Source: JBFWML01 sp050251635
GTDB lineage: Bacteria > Campylobacterota > Campylobacteria > Campylobacterales > SZUA-545
Assembly: GCA_050251635.1 (NCBI GenBank)
Contig: JBFWML010000004.1
Span: 29,808 to 93,807 of the forward strand
Direction of reading: 5' to 3'
DNA: 64,000 nucleotides
A model generated the notes under the pieces. That model did no database searches. It saw only the letters and a program-made list of their open reading frames with translations, and was not told the origin of the DNA. Each line of letters starts with the position of its first letter. Position 1 is the stretch's first letter. The translations under genes and the position numbers were made by a program. Below, piece after piece: positions 44,105 through 54,033 of this stretch.

Positions 44105-46558
44105 TTGTCCGAAGCCTATAAAAGCGCCGCTATTGAAACCAAATGGCAAAAATATTGGGACGAAAAAAACGCTTTCGAGCCCGAATATCCCAGCAAAAAA
44201 GATAAAAAATATATTCTCAGTATGTTCCCCTACCCCAGCGGCCGCATCCATATGGGCCATGTGCGTAACTACACGCTCAGTGACGCCTTCGCCCGCCATT
44301 TCCGTATGCAGGGCTTTAATGTGCTGCACCCCATGGGTTGGGACAGTTTCGGGATGCCCGCCGAAAACGCCGCCATCAAACACGGCATCCACCCCAAAAA
44401 GTGGACCTACGAAAACATTGCGCAGATGCGCACCGAGCTTAAGCGCATGGGCTTGGGCTTTTCGTGGAAACGCGAGCTGGCCACCAGCGATCCGCTCTAC
44501 ACCAAACACGAACAATCGCTCTTTATCGATCTGTGGAACAAGGGTCTTATCTACCGCAAACAGGGGCTTTTAAACTGGTGTCCGCACGATCTGACCGTAC
44601 TGGCCAACGAGCAGGTGATCGAAGGCAAATGCTGGCGCTGCGACACCCCCGTGGTGCTCAAGGAGATGTATCAGTATTACTTCAAGATCACCGACTACGC
44701 GCAGGAGCTTTTAGAGGACCTCAAAACGCTGGAAAACCGCTGGCCGTCGCAGGTGCTGGCCATGCAGGAAAACTGGATCGGCCAAAGCAAGGGGCTCAGC
44801 TTTTCCTTTAAGTTCGACGCCGCAACCGCCGCCAAGCTGGGCGGTAAATTCGAAACCTTCGAGGTGTTCACCACCCGCCCCGATACGATCTACGGCGTGA
44901 CTTACGCGGCCCTTTCGCCCGAACACGAAATCGTGCGCTTTTTGCAGCAGAACAAACTGCTGCCCGAAGCGACGATCGCACGGCTGGAAGCCATTCAACG
45001 CATTCCGCCCCGCGATCGAGGCAGCCTCGAAAAAGAGGGGTTTGATTTGGGCCTGAAGGCCGTTCATCCCCTGACCGGCCGGCTTATTCCCGTCTGGACG
45101 GCCAACTTCGTGCTGAACGAATACGGCAGCGGCGCGGTAATGGCCGTGCCCGCCCACGACGAGCGCGATTATGAATTCGCCACCAAATACGCACTGCCGA
45201 TCGTCAAGGTCATTGGTCCCAAAAACGGCGATGCGCCCCAAAACGCGGCCTACACCGAAGCGGGCGTGCTGTTTGATTCGGCGGATTTTAGCGGCTTAGA
45301 AAGCGACGCGGCCAAGGGGGCGATTATCGCCCGTTTTGAAGAGTCGGGTCTGGGCAAAGGAGTCACCAACTACCGCCTCAAAGACTGGGGCGTTTCGCGC
45401 CAGCGTTATTGGGGCGCGCCCATTCCGCTGGTGCACTGCCCCGACTGCGGCATCGTGCCCGAAGCCAAAGAAAACCTGCCCGTCGCCCTGCCCGAAGACG
45501 TCAAAATCACCGGCGAAGGCAACCCGCTGGAAAACCACCCCACCTTCAAACACACCATCTGCCCTAAATGCGGCGGACGGGCCGTGCGCGAAACCGACAC
45601 GATGGACACCTTCGTGCAGTCAAGCTGGTATTTCCTGCGCTACACGACGCCGATCGAAAAGTGGGAAACCGAGGCGCTGGATAGCGAGGCGCTGAAATAC
45701 TTTATGCCCGTCGATCTCTATATCGGCGGCATTGAACACGCCATCTTGCACCTGCTTTACGCCCGCTTTTTCACCAAGGCGCTGCGCGACTGCGGCCATG
45801 TGCATCTGGATGAACCCTTCGGCAATCTACTCACTCAGGGCATGGTGCTTAAAGACGGCGCGAAGATGAGCAAATCCAAGGGCAACGTCGTCGATCCCGA
45901 CGCGATGATCGAAAAGTTCGGAGCCGATACGGTGCGCCTGTTTATTCTTTTTGCCGCGCCGCCGACCAAAGAGCTTGAATGGAACGACAGCGCGGTCGAA
46001 GGGTGTCACCGCTTTATCAACCGGCTTTGGAACCACTCGGCCAAGGCCAGAGCGGGCAAACTGCCGTCGATCGACCAAAGCAGTCTAAGCGCCGCAGAAA
46101 AAACCGCCCGCCGCAAGGTGTACGAGGCGCTGAACAAATCGGTCGAAGTCTTTGCCAAAACCCACGCCTTCAACACGCTGATCGCCGCCTGTATGGAGGC
46201 CTTAAACGCTTTGCAGGAGCAGGAAAACGCGGAGGTCTGGACGGAAGCCTACTGGGTGATAACCAATATTCTTGAGCCGATCATCCCCCACCTCTGCCAC
46301 GAATTATCGGACAAACTCTTTAAAAGCGCCAACTTCGGCCAAATCACCGCGCCCGAAGGGGTGTTTGAGCTTGACACGATCACGCTGGCGATCACGATCA
46401 ACGGCAAACGCCGCGACGAGTTCGAGATTTCGCCGCAGGCCGATCAGTCCGCCGTGCTGGCGGCAGCCAAAACCAAACTGGGCGACAAGCTGGCGGGGCT
46501 GACGATTTTAAAAGAGATCGTCGTGCCGGGCAAACTGGTCAACTTCGTGGTCAAATGA
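44105..46558 (+). CDS. leuS: Leucyl-tRNA synthetase
   Basis: This 817-residue class I synthetase has HIGH as PSGRIHMGHVRNY (about residue 50) and KMSKS as AKMSKSKGNVVDP (about residue 587). The CP1 editing domain in between contains the threonine-rich TRPDTIYGVTY and the editing Asp region AVPAHDERDYEFA. Cys pairs of a zinc site are present (CPDCG, CPKCGG). It starts with TTG after CAGGAG. The stop overlaps the lptE start by 4 bases. Confidence 0.97.
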   Translation: MSEAYKSAAIETKWQKYWDEKNAFEPEYPSKKDKKYILSMFPYPSGRIHMGHVRNYTLSDAFARHFRMQGFNVLHPMGWDSFGMPAENAAIKHGIHPKKWTYENIAQMRTELKRMGLGFSWKRELATSDPLYTKHEQSLFIDLWNKGLIYRKQGLLNWCPHDLTVLANEQVIEGKCWRCDTPVVLKEMYQYYFKITDYAQELLEDLKTLENRWPSQVLAMQENWIGQSKGLSFSFKFDAATAAKLGGKFETFEVFTTRPDTIYGVTYAALSPEHEIVRFLQQNKLLPEATIARLEAIQRIPPRDRGSLEKEGFDLGLKAVHPLTGRLIPVWTANFVLNEYGSGAVMAVPAHDERDYEFATKYALPIVKVIGPKNGDAPQNAAYTEAGVLFDSADFSGLESDAAKGAIIARFEESGLGKGVTNYRLKDWGVSRQRYWGAPIPLVHCPDCGIVPEAKENLPVALPEDVKITGEGNPLENHPTFKHTICPKCGGRAVRETDTMDTFVQSSWYFLRYTTPIEKWETEALDSEALKYFMPVDLYIGGIEHAILHLLYARFFTKALRDCGHVHLDEPFGNLLTQGMVLKDGAKMSKSKGNVVDPDAMIEKFGADTVRLFILFAAPPTKELEWNDSAVEGCHRFINRLWNHSAKARAGKLPSIDQSSLSAAEKTARRKVYEALNKSVEVFAKTHAFNTLIAACMEALNALQEQENAEVWTEAYWVITNILEPIIPHLCHELSDKLFKSANFGQITAPEGVFELDTITLAITINGKRRDEFEISPQADQSAVLAAAKTKLGDKLAGLTILKEIVVPGKLVNFVVK

Positions 46559-47049
46559 GACAGCTGATCGTTTTGGGGATGGTGCTGCTGCTGGCCGGAT
46601 GCGGCTATAAGCCCTCAAGCTACTACAGCAAGCGCGTCTTGGGCGATGCCATTTTTGCCGATGTGCAAATCCCCATGAACGATCCCCAAAGCGGCGGCAT
46701 CCTGCTCGATGCGCTCAACGAAGCGATCGTCGCAAAATTCGGCGGCAAACTCACCTCCCGCGAAGCGTCGGATACCCAGATTTTTATCCGCGAAGCCAAG
46801 CACAGCGTTTCGGCACTCCAACGGGACAAGGACGGATTCGTCATTCTCTACCGCAGCCACGTCACCATGACCACGCAAGTCAACAGCCCCGCCACCCGCG
46901 GACAGGTTTTCAGCGTCAGCGGCAGCTACGACTTTGCCGTCGAGCCCAGTTCGGTACTCAGCGACAGCGCCCGATCGACCGCCGCCCGCGAAGCGGCGCT
47001 CAAGGCGCTGGACGAACTGCTCGCGCGGCTTGTTTTGATGGGACGCTAA
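46555..47049 (+). CDS. lptE: LPS-assembly lipoprotein LptE
   Basis: This 164-residue lipoprotein has the lipobox LLLAGC followed by the LptE-type GYKPSSYYSKRVLGDAIFADV, then strand-helix pairs ending in a long C-terminal helix. It plugs the LptD barrel that inserts LPS into the outer membrane. Sequence similarity in this family is low; the assignment rests on the lipobox, size and the conserved leuS-lptE order. ATGA overlap with leuS. Confidence 0.87.
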   Translation: MRQLIVLGMVLLLAGCGYKPSSYYSKRVLGDAIFADVQIPMNDPQSGGILLDALNEAIVAKFGGKLTSREASDTQIFIREAKHSVSALQRDKDGFVILYRSHVTMTTQVNSPATRGQVFSVSGSYDFAVEPSSVLSDSARSTAAREAALKALDELLARLVLMGR

Positions 47050-48570
47050 ATGTCGCTGGGCGAGGTGGTCAAAAATACGCTCAACCACTTCAAGCAAACC
47101 AAAGAGCCCATCACCCCCGACAACTACCGCCATATTTTCTGCATCGAGGCCAAAAAACTCAACATTTCCGTCCATGAGTGCGAACGCATCGAAAGGGCGC
47201 TGGGTAAGCTCGATCCGGCCCTGCGCAAGCTGGCAAACGAGTACCGCGTGCGCACCCCCGATGAAGCACTGACCTTTTTAGTCTCTCAGCTCAACCGCGC
47301 CGCCACGGGCAACAAAAGCGAGGGGATGCTGGCCGCCGCGCTGCTGATTAAACGGCTGCTGCTGATTATCGAAGCCTTTCCCCTGGGCGAGCTCTCCAAG
47401 GAGGCCAGACATTCGCTGGGACGGGAGATGACCCATCCGGCGGTTTTAAGCGACGAGCGCAACAAATGGCAGGAGTTTCAGGAGGCGCTGAATTTCGACT
47501 ATCTCAACCTGCTCGATAGCCACGGCATTTTCGACAAAACCCACCTGCCGACCCTGATCGAGCAGGTCCACAGCGTGCTTTCGGCCCAAGAGCAGCCCCT
47601 CAACCTGGCACCCGTGGCCGAGCTGTTGCTACAAACCCTGCGGCCCACACTGGCCCAGGCCAACCCTGAACGGCTCAAGCAGCTCGAAACCGAACTCAAA
47701 AAAGACGCGGGACTGCTCACCTCCCAAGGGATGATCGACGAAATCAAAGAGCTGATCGAACACCGGGTACTGCTCGATGCCGAACTGCTGGGCGAGCAGG
47801 CGGGCAAGCTTTCGGATATGGTCGAGGAGTTCAAGGGCGATCTCACCGTCCAGCAAGAACTCAACGATCGGCTCGAAAAGGACGGCGCAACCCTCACCGA
47901 GGCCTTCGAAAAGGGCGAAATCACCGAGGCGGTCAAAGAGGAGTTTATCAAGCTGGCCCAAAACACGCGGGGAGCCTTTGTCGCCTTCAGCCAGTCGATC
48001 AAGGGGCACATCGGCAAGCTGGGCGCTTTCCAGGAAAAGATCGCCCGGCTCGAATCCGAGCTGGAACAGCTGCGCAAAGAGGCGGACGAAGACTATGTCA
48101 CCAAGGTGCGCAACCGCCGGGCGCTCAACGGCGTTTTGGAGGAGTTTGAAACCGCCTTCGAAACCGAGGGCAAAGACTACTCGCTCATCTTCTTGCAGAT
48201 TGACCGCTTCGAAGCATTGATGGACACCCTCGGACGCGACAGCGGCGAGGTTGTGCTGGGCACGGTGGCACGGTTTGTGCAGCAGCGGGTCGAGGAAAAA
48301 AACGCCATTTTGGGCCGCTACGGCGGAAACACCTTTTTGTGCATCCTGCCCGCCAAAGCCGCCGAGGCGGCCGAGCTGACGAAGTTTATTATCGCCCTGA
48401 TGCCGCGCAAACGTTTTTTGTATGAAAGCCGCAGCTTCCGTGTCACGCTCAGCGGCGGGATTGCCAACCGTCAGGGCAACAGCAGCCTCAAAGACACCCT
48501 CAGCCACGCCGACGCCTGCCTGCGATCGGCCAAACTCGCCGGCGGCAATCAAATGCGCGAACGCCCATGA
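47050..48570 (+). CDS. Protein with degenerate GGDEF domain
   Basis: This 506-residue cytoplasmic protein has a helical and coiled-coil N-terminal region (residues 1-345) and a C-terminal GGDEF fold. The active-site loop reads RYGGNTFLCILP, so GGDEF has become GGNTF, and the DxLT-type motif is only VTKVRNRRALNGVLEEFE. The catalytic acidic residues are missing, so cyclase activity is unlikely. It may be a c-di-GMP-independent scaffold or a regulator. It abuts lptE (no gap) and overlaps folC by 4 bases, a position that appears conserved in Campylobacter, which argues for a link to envelope growth. Confidence 0.85.
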   Translation: MSLGEVVKNTLNHFKQTKEPITPDNYRHIFCIEAKKLNISVHECERIERALGKLDPALRKLANEYRVRTPDEALTFLVSQLNRAATGNKSEGMLAAALLIKRLLLIIEAFPLGELSKEARHSLGREMTHPAVLSDERNKWQEFQEALNFDYLNLLDSHGIFDKTHLPTLIEQVHSVLSAQEQPLNLAPVAELLLQTLRPTLAQANPERLKQLETELKKDAGLLTSQGMIDEIKELIEHRVLLDAELLGEQAGKLSDMVEEFKGDLTVQQELNDRLEKDGATLTEAFEKGEITEAVKEEFIKLAQNTRGAFVAFSQSIKGHIGKLGAFQEKIARLESELEQLRKEADEDYVTKVRNRRALNGVLEEFETAFETEGKDYSLIFLQIDRFEALMDTLGRDSGEVVLGTVARFVQQRVEEKNAILGRYGGNTFLCILPAKAAEAAELTKFIIALMPRKRFLYESRSFRVTLSGGIANRQGNSSLKDTLSHADACLRSAKLAGGNQMRERP

Positions 48571-49709
48571 CGCTGGCGGCTTTTTTACACGCCAAGGGCG
48601 AAGCCTACAGCCGGATCGACACAGCCCGCATGGCCCGCTTCTGGGCGGAACAGGGCTCTTTATTTGCCGGTCTGCCCAAGGTCATTCACCTTGTCGGCAC
48701 CAACGGCAAAGGCAGCACGGGCCGCCTGTTGGCCCTCTTTCTTCAGCAGCGCGGCATCGCGGCGGGTCACTACAGTTCGCCCCATCTGCTCAAGCTCAAC
48801 GAACGCTTCTGGCTGCAGGGCGGCGACGCCACCGACGAAGCGCTGGAGCAGGCCCACCAAGAGCTGCTCGGCGCGCTGCCGCCGTCTTGGAGCGAGGCGC
48901 TAAGCTACTTTGAATACGCCACTTTGCTGGCCGCTTGGCTCTTTCAAAGGGCCGGATGCGAAGCGATCGTCTGGGAAGCGGGGCTGGGCGGCGAATTTGA
49001 CGCCACGGCGGTCTTTCCCGCGCAACTGCTTTTAGTCACCCCGATCGACTCCGATCATCAGGCTTTTTTGGGCAACGATATTGCCGCCATTGCCGCCACC
49101 AAGCTTCGCGCCATGCGTTGCCCGGTAATTTTGGCCGCACAGACCCATGCGGAGGTTTACGCCGTTGCCGAATCGATCGCGGCCGAACGCGGGTTTACGC
49201 TGATGCGCGCCGAAACGCTGGCCCCCGATTTGAAGGCCTTTACTCTTCCTGGTTCGCCGCCCTATATGGCTGTCAACCGCCAACTGGCCTTTGCCGCCGC
49301 GCGGTTTTTGGGTCTAAATCCCGGCGTGGAGGCATTTGCGCAAAATCCCCTGCTTGGGCGTCTGACAAAGATCGCGCCCAACGTCTGGGTGGACGTGGGC
49401 CACAATCCCGCCGCCGCCGAAGCGCTTAGGCAGGCCTTTTTGCCAAAACAAGTGACTCTGGTTTATAATAGTTATCAAGACAAGGATTACGCGAAGATTC
49501 TCAAAGTGCTTGAACCCGTTGTTAAAGAGGTTCAGATTCTGGCCGTTGAGGGGGCGCGCGTTGCGTCAAGGTCTGCCCTAATTGCCGCGATCGAGGCGGC
49601 GGGGTTGCCGTGGCGGGATTTTCAAGGCGTCGATGCAAAGGAGCATTATTTGGTTTTTGGTTCTTTTAGCGTTGTCGAAACCTTTCTGAAAGCCGGTTAT
49701 GCGCGGTAA
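48567..49709 (+). CDS. folC: Folylpolyglutamate / dihydrofolate synthase
   Basis: This 380-residue Mur-ligase-family enzyme adds glutamate to folates. The ATP loop GTNGKGSTGRLLALFL (about residues 44-51), the SSPHLLKLNERF motif and the C-terminal DVGHNPAAAEAL are all intact. It is shorter than in E. coli (422) but typical of the phylum. The ATG overlaps the upstream stop and its end overlaps the M23 peptidase gene by 11 bases. Confidence 0.95.
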   Translation: MTLAAFLHAKGEAYSRIDTARMARFWAEQGSLFAGLPKVIHLVGTNGKGSTGRLLALFLQQRGIAAGHYSSPHLLKLNERFWLQGGDATDEALEQAHQELLGALPPSWSEALSYFEYATLLAAWLFQRAGCEAIVWEAGLGGEFDATAVFPAQLLLVTPIDSDHQAFLGNDIAAIAATKLRAMRCPVILAAQTHAEVYAVAESIAAERGFTLMRAETLAPDLKAFTLPGSPPYMAVNRQLAFAAARFLGLNPGVEAFAQNPLLGRLTKIAPNVWVDVGHNPAAAEALRQAFLPKQVTLVYNSYQDKDYAKILKVLEPVVKEVQILAVEGARVASRSALIAAIEAAGLPWRDFQGVDAKEHYLVFGSFSVVETFLKAGYAR

Positions 49710-50652
49710 AACCACCATCACCATCACCAACCTGCAAGGTTCGCGCAGTTACACGATCGACCAGATGATCAAAAGTCTTATCCGCTACGCGGCGCTGGGG
49801 CTGGGTGCTTTGTTTGTGATTGGAGCGCTGAGCATCTACTTTTTGCTGGGCGAAATGGACAACTACCGCACGCTCAAAGATCAATACAAAAGCCTGCTGA
49901 TGACCAACAGCGATCTTGAGATCGCCATCAGCGAAAAGAAAAATCAGCTTTCGGAAATCTCTGAAAAAATCACCGACATCGAGTCGATGATCGGCATGGC
50001 GCCGCAGCAGGAGTTTGAGGTGCGGTCGCGCCTGGATGTGGCACGCATCTCCGCCGCCGAGCGGATGCTGATGCTGCGTACGATTCCTAGCGGCATGCCC
50101 ATCGAATACCGCGGCGTCACCTCGGCCTTTGGATGGCGTAACCATCCGCTTCGCCGCAGCCAGCGCGAGTTTCATACCGGAACGGATTTTCGCGGCCATG
50201 TGGGCACCCCCGTTTATGCCACCGCCGACGGCGTGATCGAGCTGGTGCGGGCCAACAAAACCGTGGGTTTCGGCAACCTGATTACCGTCGCCCACGGCTA
50301 CGGATTTAAGACGCTCTATGCCCACCTTGACCGCATGACGGTCAATCAGGGCGAGTTTGTGCAAAAGGGGCAACTCATTGCCTATTCAGGCAACACGGGC
50401 TATTCTAGCGGCCCCCATTTGCACTATGAAGTTCGCTATCTAAACAAACCGCTGGACCCTTGGAGCTTTGCCCAATGGGATTTGCGCGAGTATGAGGCGA
50501 TTTTCGATAAGGAGAAAAAAGTACAATGGGACTCAGTGGTAAAGGGAATAAAATGGCAGTGGACACTTCTGGAACAACTATCATCGCAAAGGGAACAAAA
50601 ATTACTGGCTCAATCGATGTTGAATGCAAACTCCACATCGACGGGCAAGTAG
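49699..50652 (+). CDS. M23 peptidoglycan endopeptidase, Csd1/Csd2 type
   Basis: This 317-residue protein has one membrane helix (about residues 30-52), a periplasmic coiled coil (55-100) and a LytM/M23 domain. The zinc ligands are visible in FHTGTDFRG (HxxxD) and GPHLHYEVRY (HxH). In Helicobacter pylori two such proteins, Csd1 and Csd2, lie between folC and ccmA and relax peptidoglycan cross-links to create curvature. Here only one gene occupies that place. Its last 100 bases overlap the bactofilin gene in another frame. Confidence 0.9.
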   Translation: MRGKTTITITNLQGSRSYTIDQMIKSLIRYAALGLGALFVIGALSIYFLLGEMDNYRTLKDQYKSLLMTNSDLEIAISEKKNQLSEISEKITDIESMIGMAPQQEFEVRSRLDVARISAAERMLMLRTIPSGMPIEYRGVTSAFGWRNHPLRRSQREFHTGTDFRGHVGTPVYATADGVIELVRANKTVGFGNLITVAHGYGFKTLYAHLDRMTVNQGEFVQKGQLIAYSGNTGYSSGPHLHYEVRYLNKPLDPWSFAQWDLREYEAIFDKEKKVQWDSVVKGIKWQWTLLEQLSSQREQKLLAQSMLNANSTSTGK

Positions 50653-50930
50653 AAGGCACCGTCCGCTCCTCCAACATTGTGACCATTGGCTCCTCCGGCA
50701 ACGTCAAGGGCGAGATTTTCTCCGAAAAGCTGGTTATCAGCGGCGAGATGGACGGCAACGCAGACTGCAACAACATCGAAATCCTTGCCGGCGGACGCAT
50801 GGTGGGTGATATCATCTCGGTCAATCTGGTGATCGAATCTCAGGCGGTCTTTGAAGGCTACAGCAAAATCCGCGTCGCCGAAGGCAAGGCGGGCGTAAAA
50901 ACCTCTAAAACCTCCGAGTCTAAAGAGTAA
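50553..50930 (+). CDS. ccmA: Bactofilin (CcmA-like)
   Basis: This 125-residue cytoskeletal protein has the bactofilin beta-helix: GTTIIAKGTKITGSIDVECKL, then repeated G-x-V strands (HIDGQVEGTVRSSN, GSSGNVKGEIFSEKL, GRMVGDIISVNLVI). It polymerises and positions Csd-type endopeptidases. I prefer the ATG at 50553, which has AAAGGGA 5 bases upstream; an ATG at 50526 in the same frame adds nine residues. It starts inside the M23 gene, as in Helicobacter. Confidence 0.92.
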   Translation: MAVDTSGTTIIAKGTKITGSIDVECKLHIDGQVEGTVRSSNIVTIGSSGNVKGEIFSEKLVISGEMDGNADCNNIEILAGGRMVGDIISVNLVIESQAVFEGYSKIRVAEGKAGVKTSKTSESKE

Positions 50931-50936
50931 TTTTTC

Positions 50937-53900
50937 TTGTCAAAACAGCTTTCTTCGGCGGCCCACGGGGCTGCCGCCCTCTTTTCTTTTTTAAAATCCC
51001 ACTCCGGCTTTCAAGGCGCGATCGTCGCCGATGACAAAACCGCCCGCTTCTGCGCCGATGCGTGCAAACTGCTGGAACTCGAACCCTTTGTATTACCCGA
51101 TCTCAAAGCGCAGTTTGGCGACGACCTGCGCAGCTATCAAGACGAACTGATCGAGCTGGCCGAAAACCTGAGCGCCTTTTACCGCAGCAAAAACAAAAAA
51201 CGTTTTTTAGTCATCCCCGCCGCCACCGCCACCAAATATCTGCCCGCCTCGAATTTGTACGAAACCTTTACACTCTCCTTCGGCGACGACGTAGATACGA
51301 CAACCCTCAAAGACAAACTGATCGGCTGGGGTTACAACCCGGTGGACGTGGTGGAACAAAAGGGCGAATTTTCCGTGCGCGGCGAGGTGATCGACCTCTT
51401 TGGCGTGGGCAGCGAACAGGCGGTGCGCTTGCTGCTGGACGGCGCGCAGATCGAAAGCATCCGTTATTTCGACCCCGCAACCCAAAAAACCGCCCCCGGC
51501 GAGCTGGATAACGTCACCGTCCAACCTGCCCTCTTTTCGCTGGATTCGTCAACAAACAGCAAGATGAAGCACCTGATCGACGAGGGCGAATCCGATGCCT
51601 TTTTTAAAGACATCGGCAGTCTGGGACTGTGGCAACTTGAGGCGCTGGGGCTGGGGGTTAATCTGACCGAAGCCTATAAACTCTGCCTTGCGGGTGACCT
51701 GGCCGACGTTTTTGAGGATTTGTATCTGCACCCCGAAGGGCTGGTGCCGCGAACGAGTTTTGACGCGCTGCCCGTCGTGCCCGCCCAAGGCGCATGGCTG
51801 GCGCTGGCGGTCACCACACCCAAAACGCTGATCGACTTCCACCACGAAAAAAAGGTGACGATCGCGCTGGCCCACGAATCACAGATGCGCCAGCACAATC
51901 TGGATTTAAATGCCGGACACAAACTGCTCTACACCGACGCGGCGCTCAACCTGATTGGCCCTGAGGAGCTGATTCTTAGCCTGAACAAACCGGCACAACG
52001 CAAAAAACGCCGCCGTCAGCCCACGCTTCTGCTGGACGAACTGAGCGTGGGCGATTACATTGTGCATGAAAACTACGGCGTGGGCCGTTTTGAGGGGTTG
52101 GAGCAGGTCAGTCTGCTGGGCGGCAAGCGCGATTTTGTCAGCATCCGTTACGCGGGCGAAGACAAACTGCTGCTGCCCGTGGAAAACCTGCATCTGATCG
52201 ACCGTTTTGTGGGCGAAAGCGGCATGGTTCCGGCCATCGATCGCTTGGGCAAAGGCAGCTTCGCCAAACTCAAAGAGGGCGTGAAAAACAAACTCTACGA
52301 AATCGCCTCCGAAATCATCCGCCGCGCCGCCGAACGCGAGGTGGTCGAAGCGGCGGTGATCGAACCCGACGCGACGCAACTCGAACAGTTCCAAAACGAC
52401 GCGGGGTTTGACTACACCCCCGATCAGGCCCGATCGATCGACGAGATTTTTAGCGATCTTAAAAGCGGCAAGGTGATGGACAGGCTCCTTAGCGGCGATG
52501 TGGGTTTTGGCAAAACCGAAGTGGCGATGAACGCGATTTTTGCCGCCGTGCAGGCAGGCTATCAGGCCGCGCTGATCGTGCCGACGACACTTCTGAGCAA
52601 CCAGCACTATTTGAGCCTGAAAAGCCGCCTCGGCCCCTACGGCATCGACGTGCGGCGCATCGACCGCTTCACCCCGCCCAACGAAAAGCGGGCCGCGCAA
52701 GAGGGCTTGGCAAACGGCAAAGTCCCCGTGGTGGTGGGCACCCATGCGCTGCTGGGCGTGCAGTTTAAAAACCTTGCGCTGATGGTGGTGGACGAAGAGC
52801 ATAAATTCGGCGTCAAACAAAAAGAGGCGCTCAAAGACAAAGCGGCCCATCTGCACCTGCTGACCATGTCGGCCACGCCGATCCCGCGCAGCCTCAATAT
52901 GGCGCTAAGCCAGATTAAGGGTTTTAGCCAGATTATGACGCCGCCGCTGGAACGCGAGGATGTGCGCACCTTGGTGAAAGAGGCCGATGATAAAACGCTT
53001 AAAGAGGCGATTTTGCGTGAACTGCGCCGGGGCGGACAGGTCTTTTACGTCTTTAACCGCATTGCGGGCATCGAGCAAAAAAAGAAGATGCTCAAAGCGT
53101 TGCTGCCCAATCTGCGCATTTTGGTGCTGCACTCCCAAGTGGCCGCCGATGTCAGCGAAAAAGAGCTCATCAACTTCCAAAACGGCGATTACGATCTGCT
53201 GCTTTCCACGACGATTATCGAATCGGGCATCCATATGCCCAACGTCAACACCATCATTATCGACGGGGCCGATCGCTTCGGCATGGCCGATCTGCACCAG
53301 CTTCGCGGCCGCGTGGGGCGCGCCCGGCGGCAGGGCTACTGCTACTTTATGGTCGAAGAAAAAGAGAGTTTGACCGAAGAGGCCAAAAAGCGGCTGATCG
53401 CGCTGGAAAACAACTCGTATCTGGGCAGCGGTTCGGCGCTGGCGTTTCACGATCTGGAAATTCGCGGCGGCGGCAACATATTAGGCGCCGATCAGAGCGG
53501 CCATATTAAACACATCGGCTACGGGCTGTATCTGAAAATGCTCGAAGACGCGCTCAGCGACCTAAGCGGCAAAGAGCAGGCGCGGCACGAAAAACCGGTC
53601 GATCTGCGCTTGGCGGTCAAAGCCTACATTGCCGAAGAGACCGTGGCCGAAGAGAGGCTGCGCTTAGAACTCTACCGCCGCTTCGCCCAAGCCAAAACCG
53701 TCCAGAGCGTGTACGAACTGGAAGAAGAAATGGCCGACCGTTTCGGCAAACTCGACAGCTTCACCCGAGCGTTTATTGACCTGATGGCGATCAAGGTGCT
53801 GGCCACGCAGCAGGATATTCAAGTGGTGCAAAGCTACCAGCAAAGCGTCACATTCACGCTTGAGGGCGGCAAAAAAGAGACCCTGAACGCGCCCAGCAAA

Positions 53901-53957
53901 GACGATGACGATGTGATTAAAACGGCGTTGGAGTGGCTCAAGAAGCGGGCGGGATAA
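50937..53957 (+). CDS. mfd: Transcription-repair coupling factor
   Basis: This 1006-residue ATPase removes stalled RNA polymerase and recruits UvrA. The UvrB-like N-terminal part is followed by the RNA-polymerase interaction domain (LSVGDYIVHENYGVGRFEGLE), the RecG-like helicase with Walker A SGDVGFGKTEVA (about residue 520) and DEEHKFGVKQKE (about 619), and the C-terminal TRCF domain. It starts with TTG, 6 bases after the ccmA stop. It is shorter than the E. coli protein (about 1150), mainly in the N-terminal third. Confidence 0.95.
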   Translation: MSKQLSSAAHGAAALFSFLKSHSGFQGAIVADDKTARFCADACKLLELEPFVLPDLKAQFGDDLRSYQDELIELAENLSAFYRSKNKKRFLVIPAATATKYLPASNLYETFTLSFGDDVDTTTLKDKLIGWGYNPVDVVEQKGEFSVRGEVIDLFGVGSEQAVRLLLDGAQIESIRYFDPATQKTAPGELDNVTVQPALFSLDSSTNSKMKHLIDEGESDAFFKDIGSLGLWQLEALGLGVNLTEAYKLCLAGDLADVFEDLYLHPEGLVPRTSFDALPVVPAQGAWLALAVTTPKTLIDFHHEKKVTIALAHESQMRQHNLDLNAGHKLLYTDAALNLIGPEELILSLNKPAQRKKRRRQPTLLLDELSVGDYIVHENYGVGRFEGLEQVSLLGGKRDFVSIRYAGEDKLLLPVENLHLIDRFVGESGMVPAIDRLGKGSFAKLKEGVKNKLYEIASEIIRRAAEREVVEAAVIEPDATQLEQFQNDAGFDYTPDQARSIDEIFSDLKSGKVMDRLLSGDVGFGKTEVAMNAIFAAVQAGYQAALIVPTTLLSNQHYLSLKSRLGPYGIDVRRIDRFTPPNEKRAAQEGLANGKVPVVVGTHALLGVQFKNLALMVVDEEHKFGVKQKEALKDKAAHLHLLTMSATPIPRSLNMALSQIKGFSQIMTPPLEREDVRTLVKEADDKTLKEAILRELRRGGQVFYVFNRIAGIEQKKKMLKALLPNLRILVLHSQVAADVSEKELINFQNGDYDLLLSTTIIESGIHMPNVNTIIIDGADRFGMADLHQLRGRVGRARRQGYCYFMVEEKESLTEEAKKRLIALENNSYLGSGSALAFHDLEIRGGGNILGADQSGHIKHIGYGLYLKMLEDALSDLSGKEQARHEKPVDLRLAVKAYIAEETVAEERLRLELYRRFAQAKTVQSVYELEEEMADRFGKLDSFTRAFIDLMAIKVLATQQDIQVVQSYQQSVTFTLEGGKKETLNAPSKDDDDVIKTALEWLKKRAG

Positions 53958-54018
53958 CCCGCTGGAAACAAGCCAATACGGTAGGCCACTTTTTTGTGTT
54001 TCCGCCGCTGCCAGCGGG
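53958..54018. terminator. Nested inverted repeats between mfd and the convergent gene
   Basis: CCCGCTGG (53958-53965) pairs with CCAGCGGG (54011-54018), and the overlapping GGAAACA (53964-53970) with TGTTTCC (53997-54003). A small GCC...GGC hairpin followed by ACTTTTTTG lies inside, which could terminate mfd transcription. Confidence 0.45.
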
Positions 54019-54033
54019 GCAGAAACAGCAAGA

